Below are positions 48,528-57,488 of a stretch of 64,000 bases of DNA, one piece after another. Position 1 is the stretch's first letter; each line of letters starts with the position of its first letter. A model generated the notes under the pieces. It worked only from the letters and a program-made list of their open reading frames with translations. It was not told the DNA's origin and searched no databases. Position numbers and translations under genes: made by a program. Location: assembly GCA_028382965.1 (NCBI GenBank), contig JAOEUK010000001.1, forward strand, positions 124,001-188,000, written 5' to 3'. Source of the stretch: Candidatus Puniceispirillum sp. GTDB taxonomy: Bacteria; Pseudomonadota; Alphaproteobacteria; Puniceispirillales; Puniceispirillaceae.

Positions 48528-50123
48528 ATGCGTAGTTTACAGCGCCCCGGAAGGTCACCCGTTCTTGCCCCTGAAGGCATGGCAAGCACGTCTCACCCAC
48601 TTTCAACTCAAGCGGCAGTAAATGTCCTGCAGAATGGTGGCAATGCCATGGATGCTGCATTAGCAGCCTGCGCAGTGCAGGCGGTTGTTGAGCCAGAGTC
48701 AACAGGCATTGGTGGTGATTGTTTTTGCCTTTACTCTCAAGGTGGCAGTGATCAAGTGATCGCTTTGAATGGTTCTGGTCGGGCTCCTGAAGGTTTGAGC
48801 GCTGAGTGGCTTTTGGCGCAAGGCGTCGATGAGATTCCACAGCAGTCACCACATGCGGTTACTGTTCCAACAGCAGTTGACGCTTGGGTTCAGCTTAATC
48901 ACGACTATGGATCTTGGCCTCTTGGTGATTTGTTGCAACCTGCAATTAATTATGCCCGAAATGGGTTTCCAATTGGCTCACGTGTTGCAATGGATTTTGC
49001 GGCTAGCTCCGAACTTATCAGAGGTGATGTGGATGCAAGTGCGCTATATCTACGGGATGGCAAAAATTATAAAATGGGTGATCGGTTTGCTAATCCAAAC
49101 TTGGCCAAGGCCCTAGAAGAAATTGCCAAGAATGGGCGTGATGGATTTTATAAGGGCTGGGTTGTTGAGGATATTCTTGGAAAGCTAAAGTCCGTTGGTG
49201 GCGTACATACACAGGCTGACTTTGATAGTGCTATTGCTAATTATGTTACGCCTATAAAAACTAATTTTCGTGGCTATGACATTTGGGAATGTCCTCCAAA
49301 CGGGCAAGGTGTAATTGCGCTTCTATTGCTTAATATTATGTCAGGTGTTGATAAATTTGGGGACCATCCAATATCTTTAGATCGTATGCACTATGAGATT
49401 GAGGCATGTAGGCTAGCTTATCGTGATCGTTCACTGTACCTAGCTGACCCAGATTTTTCTGATGTACCAATTGATGATCTTCTGAGTCCAGAACATGCCA
49501 CTGCAATCCGTGCGCAAATTGATCCTGACAAAGCTTTAGTGGATTTGCCAGAAATAACTCTGCCCCGCCATAAAAGCACAGTTTATATTTCTGTAGTTGA
49601 TAAGGATCGTAATGCTTGCAGCTTGATCAATACAGTGTTTCATAACTTTGGCACCGGCTATGTTGCACCAAAATCTGGAATTGTTTTGCAAAACCGCGGC
49701 CAAGGATTTGTTGTAAAGCCAGGCCACCCAAACTGTATTGAGCCAAGCAAGCGCCCGCTTCATACTATTATTCCAGGGATGGCAACCAAGAATGGAAAGA
49801 CAGTCATGCCTTTTGGTGTTATGGGTGGTGAGTATCAGGCATTTGGTCATATGCAGTTTCTGACACGTTTGCTTGATTATGGCATGGATATTCAAGAGGC
49901 CCAAGATGCGCCGCGCTTTATGCCAGATCCTTTTAGTGATGTTGTTGAAGTTGAAGAGCCAATTAGTGACGAAATACGCGATGCGTTGCGAGGTCTCGGT
50001 CACAATATTCAGCCAGCTGCAAAACCTATTGGGGGCTCACAGGCAATTTTCATCGATTGGAAAACAGGCTTGTTGACTGCTGGATCAGATCCACGAAAAG
50101 ACGGATGCGCAATTGGCTATTAA
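48528..50123 (+). CDS. Gamma-glutamyltransferase family protein
   Basis: This Ntn hydrolase cleaves or transfers gamma-glutamyl groups, as from glutathione. The ATG at 48528 gives 531 residues. Thr351 in HKSTVYISVVDKD aligns with the autocleavage nucleophile, so the proenzyme should split into large and small subunits. The NVLQNGGNAMDAALA and TGIGGDCFCLY segments are family marks. There is no signal peptide, so it may be cytoplasmic, unlike the E. coli enzyme. Its 3' end meets the SABATH gene at a shared hairpin. Confidence 0.88.
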   Translation: MRSLQRPGRSPVLAPEGMASTSHPLSTQAAVNVLQNGGNAMDAALAACAVQAVVEPESTGIGGDCFCLYSQGGSDQVIALNGSGRAPEGLSAEWLLAQGVDEIPQQSPHAVTVPTAVDAWVQLNHDYGSWPLGDLLQPAINYARNGFPIGSRVAMDFAASSELIRGDVDASALYLRDGKNYKMGDRFANPNLAKALEEIAKNGRDGFYKGWVVEDILGKLKSVGGVHTQADFDSAIANYVTPIKTNFRGYDIWECPPNGQGVIALLLLNIMSGVDKFGDHPISLDRMHYEIEACRLAYRDRSLYLADPDFSDVPIDDLLSPEHATAIRAQIDPDKALVDLPEITLPRHKSTVYISVVDKDRNACSLINTVFHNFGTGYVAPKSGIVLQNRGQGFVVKPGHPNCIEPSKRPLHTIIPGMATKNGKTVMPFGVMGGEYQAFGHMQFLTRLLDYGMDIQEAQDAPRFMPDPFSDVVEVEEPISDEIRDALRGLGHNIQPAAKPIGGSQAIFIDWKTGLLTAGSDPRKDGCAIGY

Positions 50124-50124
50124 T

Positions 50125-50144
50125 CCTAAAGTTCAATCTTTAGG
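50125..50144. terminator. Hairpin between converging ggt-like and SABATH genes
   Basis: CCTAAAG (50125-50131) and CTTTAGG (50138-50144) form a perfect 7-bp stem with a 6-base loop between the two converging stop codons. A modest T-run (ATTTTTC) follows at 50151-50157 on the plus strand. It may end transcription in one or both directions. Confidence 0.5.
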
Positions 50145-51267
50145 CAATTGATTTTTCAATGTCTAAGATTATATGCACATAATCCATCGCATGCCCTTCT
50201 GGACAATCTGCTACTTCCTCGGCATAGGACTGATAAAAGCTATCAACAATGTTGTTGATTTCAGAACTGTCTCGTCCTTTTAGGGCCGTCTTGAACACAG
50301 TCTCTGACCATGATCGCATGGTTGGAATAAGACTCTGAGCATATTCCATGCTGGACATTTTTCCACCAGCATTTAAAAAAGCGGCTTTGTATGGACATTT
50401 TGTTAACTTACTAGAGCTTGATTTTAGCACAAGTCCTGCTCGGCTAACTTCACTATTCGGGTCGGCAAAGGGAGCACAAAACTCTTCCATTGTTCGATAG
50501 TATTGAACAAAGGTTGCGCGCTCATATTCGTCTTTTGTGATGTTGTTTTTACTATAAAGGGCTTTCCAAATTTTGTGGAAGTGTTCAAACATATGTTTAC
50601 CGCCAGTATTGCCAAGGTAACGACCCTCATCATCAATACCAAAATTAAGGCAGATAAACCTTCCGCCTGGAACCAGCTCTGCTGCTCGAGCTAATAAAAT
50701 ATTTTGCCAATCCAGTGCCGCTTGTTTTGCAAAGGCGAGCTTTGATACAGCGTCTGCGCATGCGGCATGTACGTGGTTGGGAATTTCCATAGGCTTGGCG
50801 GAGACATAATGCATTGCTGTTGCACTAAAGCCTAGATGCAGTGATGCGCTAGTCATAAGTTGTTTGTGGAATCCAGTGCCACACCCATGCACAAACACAT
50901 TTTCAAAATTATTTTGATAAGCGTGCTTGTGGTCCCCTTGCATTCCTTGCATCATCCGGAACAACGTAGAAAAGTCATTGCTTGCAAGATCAGTATAAAC
51001 CATTTCGACTTGTCGTTTGTCACCAGCATCACGTCGGCTTCCAATAACCATATTCCACATTTGTTGACTAGTACCACCATCTGCAGCGCCATAATCTGCA
51101 ATTCTTAACGTATCAGAATTAGGCAGATCATCAATCGCCGCAACAACCATAGCACCTGCATCATTGATGACATTACGTGCTCCAGCAGTCCGTTCTGAAT
51201 AATAGCCAGCGCCTCGCATAGAGAGAACATCTTGTGTATTAATGCCATCTTTTTCCATACCATTCAC
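50140..51267 (-). CDS. SABATH-family SAM-dependent carboxyl methyltransferase
   Basis: The 375 residues match the SABATH family (Methyltransf_7), best known from plants, where it methylates carboxyl groups of salicylate, jasmonate, gibberellin and indole acetate. Visible motifs are the N-terminal GAGYYSERTAGAR, the SAM site RIADYGAADGGTS (55-67), YTDLASNDFSTLF (91-103), and the run GFHKQLMTSASLHLG to HYVSAKP (132-159), which mirrors the plant pattern ending HWLS. It sits 37 bases downstream of the TRAP permease gene, so the imported acid could be its substrate. That is inference. Confidence 0.78.
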   Translation of the reverse strand: MNGMEKDGINTQDVLSMRGAGYYSERTAGARNVINDAGAMVVAAIDDLPNSDTLRIADYGAADGGTSQQMWNMVIGSRRDAGDKRQVEMVYTDLASNDFSTLFRMMQGMQGDHKHAYQNNFENVFVHGCGTGFHKQLMTSASLHLGFSATAMHYVSAKPMEIPNHVHAACADAVSKLAFAKQAALDWQNILLARAAELVPGGRFICLNFGIDDEGRYLGNTGGKHMFEHFHKIWKALYSKNNITKDEYERATFVQYYRTMEEFCAPFADPNSEVSRAGLVLKSSSSKLTKCPYKAAFLNAGGKMSSMEYAQSLIPTMRSWSETVFKTALKGRDSSEINNIVDSFYQSYAEEVADCPEGHAMDYVHIILDIEKSIA

Positions 51268-51304
51268 CTTTAGCGGGTCCTTTAAATTTTTTGCTTATAT
51301 TACC

Positions 51305-53956
51305 TTAGAAATGTAGCGAAATATCCCGATGTCTGGCCAGACAAGGAGTGATTATATCCACCTGCTCTTGTGTCAAGCGCGTTTGCTCTCTTAAACCCAG
51401 GTTATTTTTGGTGTAGCTATCAAACGCTACTAATTTATCATAAGGGCCAGCCTTTATTTTTTTACGCCATTCTATTTCTGTCTTTATAGCAATAAGACTT
51501 TCATCAATAAATGATAAAGCTTTTTTTAGATTACGTTTCTTGCCATCAATCGCACGGCGAGCTTTTAACAGTGATTTTGCTGCCTCGCCCACTCCAGATA
51601 CTTTGCTTAATTCATTGTAGGCTGATTTAAGATCAGGAAGCACTGTAGCTATTGCGTTATTATTAATCTTAGTTTGAATGGTAAGAATTTTTTCATTGAT
51701 TTCAGACAACCGTGGCTCAGTATTAACCGCGTTAATTATCATACGCACTTCAGAATAAGCTTGATCAGAGTTGCGTTTAAATTGTGTCCGGGCACGGTTA
51801 AGTCTTGTTGTGATTAATTTAAAATCGCTATTTGTTTTTTTCCATGTTTTTGGAATTAAAGATTGCCACTCAGTGATGTCTGTCTTGAACGCGATGATTT
51901 CTTTTTTTATACTGGCTTTTTTGGCTGGGTCATCAATTGCACGGATTTCACGCTTTAACGCTTTGATCTGTTTTTCATTTTGTCGGATCATACGCTCTAT
52001 TTTCCGGACTTTTGTGTGAATTGGTTTGTAATCCACAGAAGCAGCAGTCATTTCTCCTTTGGCAGATTTAATTTCATTTTTTAATTCAAAAATACTTCCT
52101 GCAGTTTGGAAACTTGTTTCCAAGCGTTTTTGTCTGGATTTAGGCATGGATGAGTAATCTAGGCGGTCAAGCAAAGCTAGCTGCCTATTAAATTCAGCCT
52201 CATTTGTATCATAAAAATTAAACAAATAATTTTCTAGGCACATTTGAAGACGAGGATTTTTGGGTGGTGGTGCAGTCTCGCCGGATAAAAAAGTCTTAGT
52301 GGGCAAATAGTTCACTAAACTTGGATTGAACCCAACAATGGCTAAACCAATCACTTGAAGGCCAATGAAAGGTACAACACCTTTATACATATCTATTGTC
52401 TTTACAGCTTTGCTGGCTACACCACGAAGGTAGAATAAGGCAAAGCCAAATGGTGGCGTTAAGAACGATGTTTGAATATTAAGGCCAATCATGACGCCAA
52501 GCCAAACTGCAGTCACGTTAGCAGATGGATCAGCTAGTAAAATTGGAGCTACGATTGGCACGACGACAACTGCAATTTCAATAAAATCAAGAAAAAACCC
52601 AAGAATAAAAATGACTAGCATTACAACGATGAATTGAGACCAGAAACCTCCTGGCAAGCTAGATAAAAAGTGCTTCACCACTTCTTCGCCACCAAAGCCA
52701 CGGAAGGCAGCCGTTAGCATGGCTGCGCCGAGCAATATTATAAAGACTAGTGATGTTGTCTTCGCTGTCTCAGCCATAACATCTTGAAGGGTGTTCTCTA
52801 TTGTAAACGCTCGCCAGCCGCTCCAGGAGATGCCAGTAAGCAAACCAAAGACGGCAATTGTAACAAAGAATAGAGCGACCCAGTCAGATGTTTTAGTAAT
52901 AGTTTTTATACTGAGGTTGTAATTAGATGATATTCCCCAAATTAATAGGAGTGACATAATTGTCAGGATAGCTGGATAAAAAGCAGATTTTGTGCCTTCA
53001 CGCAACTTGTAACCAGCCATCAACATAGCACCAATAGCGCCAATCGCACCGGCTTGATTAACCGTTGCAATGCCAGCTATGATTGATCCAAGAACAAGAA
53101 AAATTAGTAACAGAGGTGGTACTAAAGCAAGGACAACTTTAAACATGAATGACCGCTCAAGTAATTTTCCATCATAAGGAACAATTGGAGCAATGGACGG
53201 TCGGATAAGCGCTGCAATTAAAATGTATGCCATGTAGAGACCGACAAGAAGAATCCCCGGTAAAAATGCTCCAAGGAACATATCACCAGCGCTTGTAGAA
53301 ATAATATTAAGCTCTGAGGGCATGTTAAATTGACCAGTTGCCTGTTTATACAGCGCCGCTCGCGTGGTTGCTGCCTGGTCTGCGGCGCTTGCCAGCTGGT
53401 CTGCTAAGATTATCAAAACAATGGATGGAGGAATGATTTGACCAAGCGTTCCTGAAGCACAAATTGCTCCAGTGGCGAGAGGCTTTGAATAGTTGTTGCG
53501 GAGCATAGCAGGAAGGGAAATTAAGCCCATAGCAACAACTGTTGCACCAACAATGCCTGTGGTAGCGGCTAGGAGCCCACCAACAAACACAACTGAGATA
53601 CCTAAGCCGCCAGGAACAGGACCAAAAAGCTGCGCCATAGTCACTAAGAGATCTTCAGCAATCTTTGAACGTTGCAGCATTATTCCCATGAAAATGAACA
53701 AAGGAATTGCAATCAATGTGTCTCGTTCAACTTCCCAGTAGATTCCGCGAAAATTCGTTACTCCTGCAGTTAGCCATTCTATTGGTCCATCTTGGACAAA
53801 ATAAGCGCTGCTATCGCCATCAATCAGAAGGCCAGTTAGCCCAGCAAGAACAATGGTAACGATGGCTGACCCAGGTAACGCGAAAGCAACTGGGAAACCC
53901 GAACCAAGCGCATACATCATTAAAATAAATAGAAGTGCTAGAAAGACCAATTCCAT
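51305..53956 (-). CDS. TRAP transporter large permease (DctM) with long C-terminal extension
   Basis: Residues 1 to about 565 form the multi-helix DctM permease of a TRAP transporter, with typical segments such as FIFMGIMLQRSKIAEDLL, GGLLAATTGIVGATVVAMG and ASGTLGQIIPPSIVLIILADQ. Residues 575-883 form a soluble, highly charged region rich in Lys, Glu and Arg that looks like coiled coil, ending CLARHRDISLHF. I recognise no domain in it. The ATG overlaps the dctQ stop (TAATG). With dctQ and dctP it should drive sodium-dependent uptake of an organic acid. Confidence 0.88.
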   Translation of the reverse strand: MELVFLALLFILMMYALGSGFPVAFALPGSAIVTIVLAGLTGLLIDGDSSAYFVQDGPIEWLTAGVTNFRGIYWEVERDTLIAIPLFIFMGIMLQRSKIAEDLLVTMAQLFGPVPGGLGISVVFVGGLLAATTGIVGATVVAMGLISLPAMLRNNYSKPLATGAICASGTLGQIIPPSIVLIILADQLASAADQAATTRAALYKQATGQFNMPSELNIISTSAGDMFLGAFLPGILLVGLYMAYILIAALIRPSIAPIVPYDGKLLERSFMFKVVLALVPPLLLIFLVLGSIIAGIATVNQAGAIGAIGAMLMAGYKLREGTKSAFYPAILTIMSLLLIWGISSNYNLSIKTITKTSDWVALFFVTIAVFGLLTGISWSGWRAFTIENTLQDVMAETAKTTSLVFIILLGAAMLTAAFRGFGGEEVVKHFLSSLPGGFWSQFIVVMLVIFILGFFLDFIEIAVVVVPIVAPILLADPSANVTAVWLGVMIGLNIQTSFLTPPFGFALFYLRGVASKAVKTIDMYKGVVPFIGLQVIGLAIVGFNPSLVNYLPTKTFLSGETAPPPKNPRLQMCLENYLFNFYDTNEAEFNRQLALLDRLDYSSMPKSRQKRLETSFQTAGSIFELKNEIKSAKGEMTAASVDYKPIHTKVRKIERMIRQNEKQIKALKREIRAIDDPAKKASIKKEIIAFKTDITEWQSLIPKTWKKTNSDFKLITTRLNRARTQFKRNSDQAYSEVRMIINAVNTEPRLSEINEKILTIQTKINNNAIATVLPDLKSAYNELSKVSGVGEAAKSLLKARRAIDGKKRNLKKALSFIDESLIAIKTEIEWRKKIKAGPYDKLVAFDSYTKNNLGLREQTRLTQEQVDIITPCLARHRDISLHF

Positions 53957-54972
53957 TAGGCATTAACCTCTTCATTGCTCTCATCATCATTAATTTTTTC
54001 TTCAATATCAGCCATCGAATTTAGTAGGTATGCGGTGAACTGAAAAACCATGCTAAGAGCAAAAATTACAAGGAATGCTGCCATTATGTACTTTACATAC
54101 ATCCCAAAGCCGCTCATTGAAGTTTCAAAATTCAGCATTGGGCTATTGATCAGGCTTGATTTCCCCCACATTCCACGTACCAAAATAAGCCAGCACAAAG
54201 GTACCCCAAAAAGAATTATACCGATCATATTTAAAACTGATTTGGTTTTGCGCTTTAAGCCAGCATAGAATACGTCAACACGAACATGCCCATCCTCTTT
54301 CAAGGTATAGGCTGAAGCGAACAAGAACAGAGCGGCATACCAAAACCTTACTAAGTCACCCATAAAGGTTTGTTCATATCCATAAATGAAGCGTGCAATT
54401 ACAATCAGAAATTCAGCAACAACAACTAAAAGTGTCAACCAAATAAGTGAAACTGATTTGTCACGTAGAGCAATTAATGCTGAAATAATCATTAGTGGAA
54501 TATGAATATATAGGCCCCGCGCGCTTGGCAAAGCAATGGCTTCACCTACAGAATTACCAAATAGAACTTTATGGAATCCTTCAACTCGAAGAAATGATAA
54601 TATCGCGTCAGTTAGCCCAACTATTAATACAGCCCAAAATGCTGCTCGAACAATATAAGCTGATATCCACTCTAGAAATTTAGCATCTGCACGGAGATTG
54701 CAAATACTGAAGGCGCGAAAAGCAGAATAGCCAATAGTCCCAAATATAACTGCAGTTTGTAAAATGCCAAGCATGAAGGCCTGGCTGCTAAAGCCAGACT
54801 TTGGCATTGGTAAACCAAAAACCCCACCAATTTTTAGAGTGTGCAGGAAACCACTTGTACCAAAATTAAAAATAATAAAATTATTTATAACAAAAATAAA
54901 TGCGAGAAATGCGCTGCTTAGTCCAAGAAACTGGATCGTTGAAAATAAGTATGTTTTTTGAATTGAAGTCAT
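53956..54972 (-). CDS. TRAP transporter small permease (DctQ)
   Basis: This protein is the 4-helix-type small subunit but is long, at 338 residues against the usual 150-200. The extra part is an N-terminal block with several added hydrophobic segments. The DctQ-like core includes RARFIYGYEQ-type residues near the middle (ARFIYGYEQTFMG), then EDGHVRVDVFYAGLKRK, the conserved family signature. The ATG at 54972 has a GAAGG site; a TTG at 54984 is an alternative. It is coupled to dctM and lies 78 bases from the dctP stop, across a terminator. Confidence 0.85.
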   Translation of the reverse strand: MTSIQKTYLFSTIQFLGLSSAFLAFIFVINNFIIFNFGTSGFLHTLKIGGVFGLPMPKSGFSSQAFMLGILQTAVIFGTIGYSAFRAFSICNLRADAKFLEWISAYIVRAAFWAVLIVGLTDAILSFLRVEGFHKVLFGNSVGEAIALPSARGLYIHIPLMIISALIALRDKSVSLIWLTLLVVVAEFLIVIARFIYGYEQTFMGDLVRFWYAALFLFASAYTLKEDGHVRVDVFYAGLKRKTKSVLNMIGIILFGVPLCWLILVRGMWGKSSLINSPMLNFETSMSGFGMYVKYIMAAFLVIFALSMVFQFTAYLLNSMADIEEKINDDESNEEVNA

Positions 54973-55002
54973 ATCAGCCTTCAATAAAAATATTAGAAAA
55001 TT

Positions 55003-55044
55003 AAAAAAATCAAGGGCCTGACTGTTTGAGACAGGTCCTTGATT
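55003..55044 (-). terminator. Terminator between dctP and dctQM
   Basis: On the minus strand a 13-bp stem with one G-U pair (55032-55044 with 55008-55020, AATCAAGG...CCTTGATT) has an 11-base loop and is followed by a T-run at 55009-55003. It starts 7 bases after the dctP stop. It should let dctP transcripts end early and yield more binding protein than permease. Confidence 0.88.
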
Positions 55045-55050
55045 TATTGA

Positions 55051-56178
55051 TTAGCTAAGTGCTGCGTTTCGTTTGTTAGTGTAAGCAACATCATTTAACT
55101 GGATGTAATCACCCACAACTTTACGTGCGTTCATTGCAGAATCATGAATTTTTGCTGCCAATGGAGAGTGGGCGCGCACCTCTTCATAAACTTCATCTGA
55201 ACCGCGCTTAAACGCAGCATAAACGTCGTCGTTAAATTCTTTAACGATCACACCTTGATCTTTCACAAGACGCTCAAGTGCCGCACCATTTTTGGCATTG
55301 TACTCGGCCATAAAATTGTTGTCTTCACCTTGAGCAACTGCGCTAATAAGCGCTTTGTCTGAATCACTTAAGCCACTCCAGAATGATGCGTTAAAACCCG
55401 CATGTAGCTGGGATGCTGGTTCATGCATTCCAGGATAATAGTAATATTTAGCCGCTTCATAGAACTTCATCGCTTCGTCATTCCAAGGGCCAACCCACTC
55501 AGTTGCGTCAATAGCACCAGACACTAGATTTTCGTAGATTTGACCACCCGGTAACGAAACTGGTGAGGCACCAAGCTTGGCCATTACGTCCCCACCAAGA
55601 CCTGGAATACGCATTTTTAAACCCTTAAGGTCATCACCTGAGTTTATTTCTTTGTTAAACCAGCCACCCCATTGAACTCCAGTGTTGCCCATTGGAACAC
55701 ATTTTAGGCCAAATTCGCTAGCAAGCTCGTCATGAAGTTCTTGACCTCCCATCCAATGAAGCCATGATTTCATTTCCGGATAAGTTAGGCCAAATGGAAC
55801 TGCTGTAAAATATGCCCAACCTGGATGCTTGCCTTTCCAATAATAGTCAGCGGCATGATAAGCTTGTGCATTACCTGATGCTACTTCGTCAAATGAATCA
55901 AATGCGCCAACACGTTCACCAGCAGCATAGTAGGTCACTTGGATGCGACCATCACTCACATCAGAAAGTCTTTGAGCAAAACGTTGTGCACCAGTGCCCA
56001 GGCCTGGGAAATCACGGCCCCAAGTTGCCACCATTGCAATCTCAACACGGTCTTTGGTGATTGCTGGTGCAGCAACCTCTTTGACAGCCTCTTTCTTGGG
56101 CTGATTCATTATTGTTGCTGCGCCTGCGCCAACTGCGCCACCTACAACAAGACCTGTAACAAAGGAACGTCTATCCAT
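55051..56178 (-). CDS. TRAP transporter substrate-binding protein (DctP, 2-oxoacid/TakP-like)
   Basis: This is a periplasmic binding protein of 375 residues. The ATG at 56178 with a GGGAG site gives MDRRSFVTGLVVGG, a twin-arginine-type signal (RRSFV). The mature part matches the TakP-like branch: WGRDFPGLGTGAQRFAQRLS, AYHAADYYWKGKHPGW, FTAVPFGLTYPEM, GNTGVQWGGWFNKEI, LKGLKMRIPGLGG and the long SGAIDATEWVGPWND. Members studied bind 2-oxoacids such as pyruvate with sodium. The exact ligand here is an inference from similarity. Confidence 0.87.
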   Translation of the reverse strand: MDRRSFVTGLVVGGAVGAGAATIMNQPKKEAVKEVAAPAITKDRVEIAMVATWGRDFPGLGTGAQRFAQRLSDVSDGRIQVTYYAAGERVGAFDSFDEVASGNAQAYHAADYYWKGKHPGWAYFTAVPFGLTYPEMKSWLHWMGGQELHDELASEFGLKCVPMGNTGVQWGGWFNKEINSGDDLKGLKMRIPGLGGDVMAKLGASPVSLPGGQIYENLVSGAIDATEWVGPWNDEAMKFYEAAKYYYYPGMHEPASQLHAGFNASFWSGLSDSDKALISAVAQGEDNNFMAEYNAKNGAALERLVKDQGVIVKEFNDDVYAAFKRGSDEVYEEVRAHSPLAAKIHDSAMNARKVVGDYIQLNDVAYTNKRNAALS

Positions 56179-56649
56179 TTTTTCTCTCCCAATTGAATAT
56201 TTCACTTTTTAAAAAACGGTTAATCCTATTCTAGTAATCGACTGGTTTATTAATATTTAAATATTACGCTAGCACATAATTATGGAATCGCAAGTAGATG
56301 TTCATGTGTAACAAATGCTTAAAATTATGAAGATCTTAAATTACTCATAAATACTCTATAGAATTTTTTGTGGTGTTTAGCCCATTGGAAAATGGTTCCA
56401 AATTTAAGCTCTTAAAATGCATCTTATATTTTGTTTGTAGCCTTCACCTCAACAAGCTTCATTTACACGAGTTTTTTGGTTTTATGTTTTGGTAAAAGTA
56501 GAATAACTAAAGTGAGAACTGTATGCATTTGTGAAAATACATCTGTCCAAACAACTGATGGAAATAATTGTGGTAGGAAATGTTGTTATAAAAGTAATAA
56601 GTATTTTAGGCTTAAAGGATTTTATAAATTAATATTTATTGGTAATTAA
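56179..56649. promoter_or_regulatory. Divergent control region between dctP and the Crp/Fnr gene
   Basis: This is a 471-base region without a convincing gene. It contains the perfect 16-bp palindrome TAATATTTAAATATTA at 56251-56266 and the inverted repeat TTGGAA-N5-TTCCAA at 56385-56401. A 72-codon open frame at 56431-56649 is rich in Cys and has no ribosome site; I treat it as chance. Both palindromes could be operator sites for the neighbouring Crp/Fnr protein, but neither matches the E. coli Crp or FNR consensus. Confidence 0.45.
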
Positions 56650-57354
56650 ATGCGAGAGTATGCCTTCGGAAAACTTGAAAATTTAGGTGTAGGAGTCCCT
56701 CAACATTTAGTGGACGTCCTGTCTAGGGTTTCGCCATCGATAAATTATGTCAGGGGTATGAGAATCTTTCGTCAGGGCGAAGAAGCTGACATGTTATATT
56801 TTCTGCAGCGAGGTAGAGTTAAATCTACCTTATGCAGCTCTACTGGACAGGAAACGATAATAAGAATTCATTTGCCGCACAGCATATTAGGTCTAACGGC
56901 GTTTGCTTCAAGCCCTTTGCGTGATGCCGATGGAACAGCTCTTGATAGTGTGATTGCAACACCAATATCAAAAACAGTTTTTGTGGAATTAATGTTGGCT
57001 GAACCAGAACTGTCACCATTTATAGTGCGCTTGCTGGCTGACCGAATGAGTGACTTTCATTTCCGAGTTGGTGAGTGGTTGCATCAGCCTGTAATACAGA
57101 GGCTCATTCGTGCCTTGATAGTTCTTTCCACACCTAATTTAGAGGCTAACTCAGAATATTTAAATAGGGTTCCCCTAACCCATGAAGAGCTTGCAAATCT
57201 GACTAATGCTAGGCGGCCAACTGTATCTAAAATTTTGAGTAGCTTCTCTAAGCTTGGCGTAATTCAACAAAAAGAAGGTGAACTTAAAATTATAGATAGA
57301 GCCCATTTAATTCACTTAGCAGAATATTATTTAAAACAAAAATCTGAGTTGTAA
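56650..57354 (+). CDS. Crp/Fnr-family transcriptional regulator
   Basis: This is a 234-residue regulator. A cyclic-nucleotide-type sensor domain spans about residues 20-140, including MRIFRQGEEADMLYFLQRGRVKS, then a long dimer helix. The C-terminal winged helix at 150-228 contains LTHEELANLTNARRPTVSKILSSFSKLGVI. There is no FNR-type N-terminal cysteine cluster and I cannot name the ligand. It is divergent from the TRAP genes and upstream of the oxygenase/SDR pair, so either could be its target. The ATG has no clear ribosome site. Confidence 0.88.
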   Translation: MREYAFGKLENLGVGVPQHLVDVLSRVSPSINYVRGMRIFRQGEEADMLYFLQRGRVKSTLCSSTGQETIIRIHLPHSILGLTAFASSPLRDADGTALDSVIATPISKTVFVELMLAEPELSPFIVRLLADRMSDFHFRVGEWLHQPVIQRLIRALIVLSTPNLEANSEYLNRVPLTHEELANLTNARRPTVSKILSSFSKLGVIQQKEGELKIIDRAHLIHLAEYYLKQKSEL

Positions 57355-57488
57355 CTGAGGTTACATACAGCCAGTTTGGAAAACTGATAAGCTCTTCAAT
57401 GGTGTGCTTTTGGGTACAAAGTGGACTATGTTTTTATAAACCGAAATGCAGGAATGTTTTTTGCAGAACTGATAATTAGGAGTTTGAA

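Noticed and set aside
49536-50003. 155-codon minus-strand frame inside the gamma-glutamyltransferase gene
   Set aside because: It overlaps a strong family match on the other strand; the translated product is rich in His, Trp and Cys with no domain.
56431-56649. 72-codon frame ahead of the Crp/Fnr gene
   Set aside because: No ribosome site, unusual Cys-rich low-complexity product and no recognisable homology; treated as chance in an A/T-rich control region.
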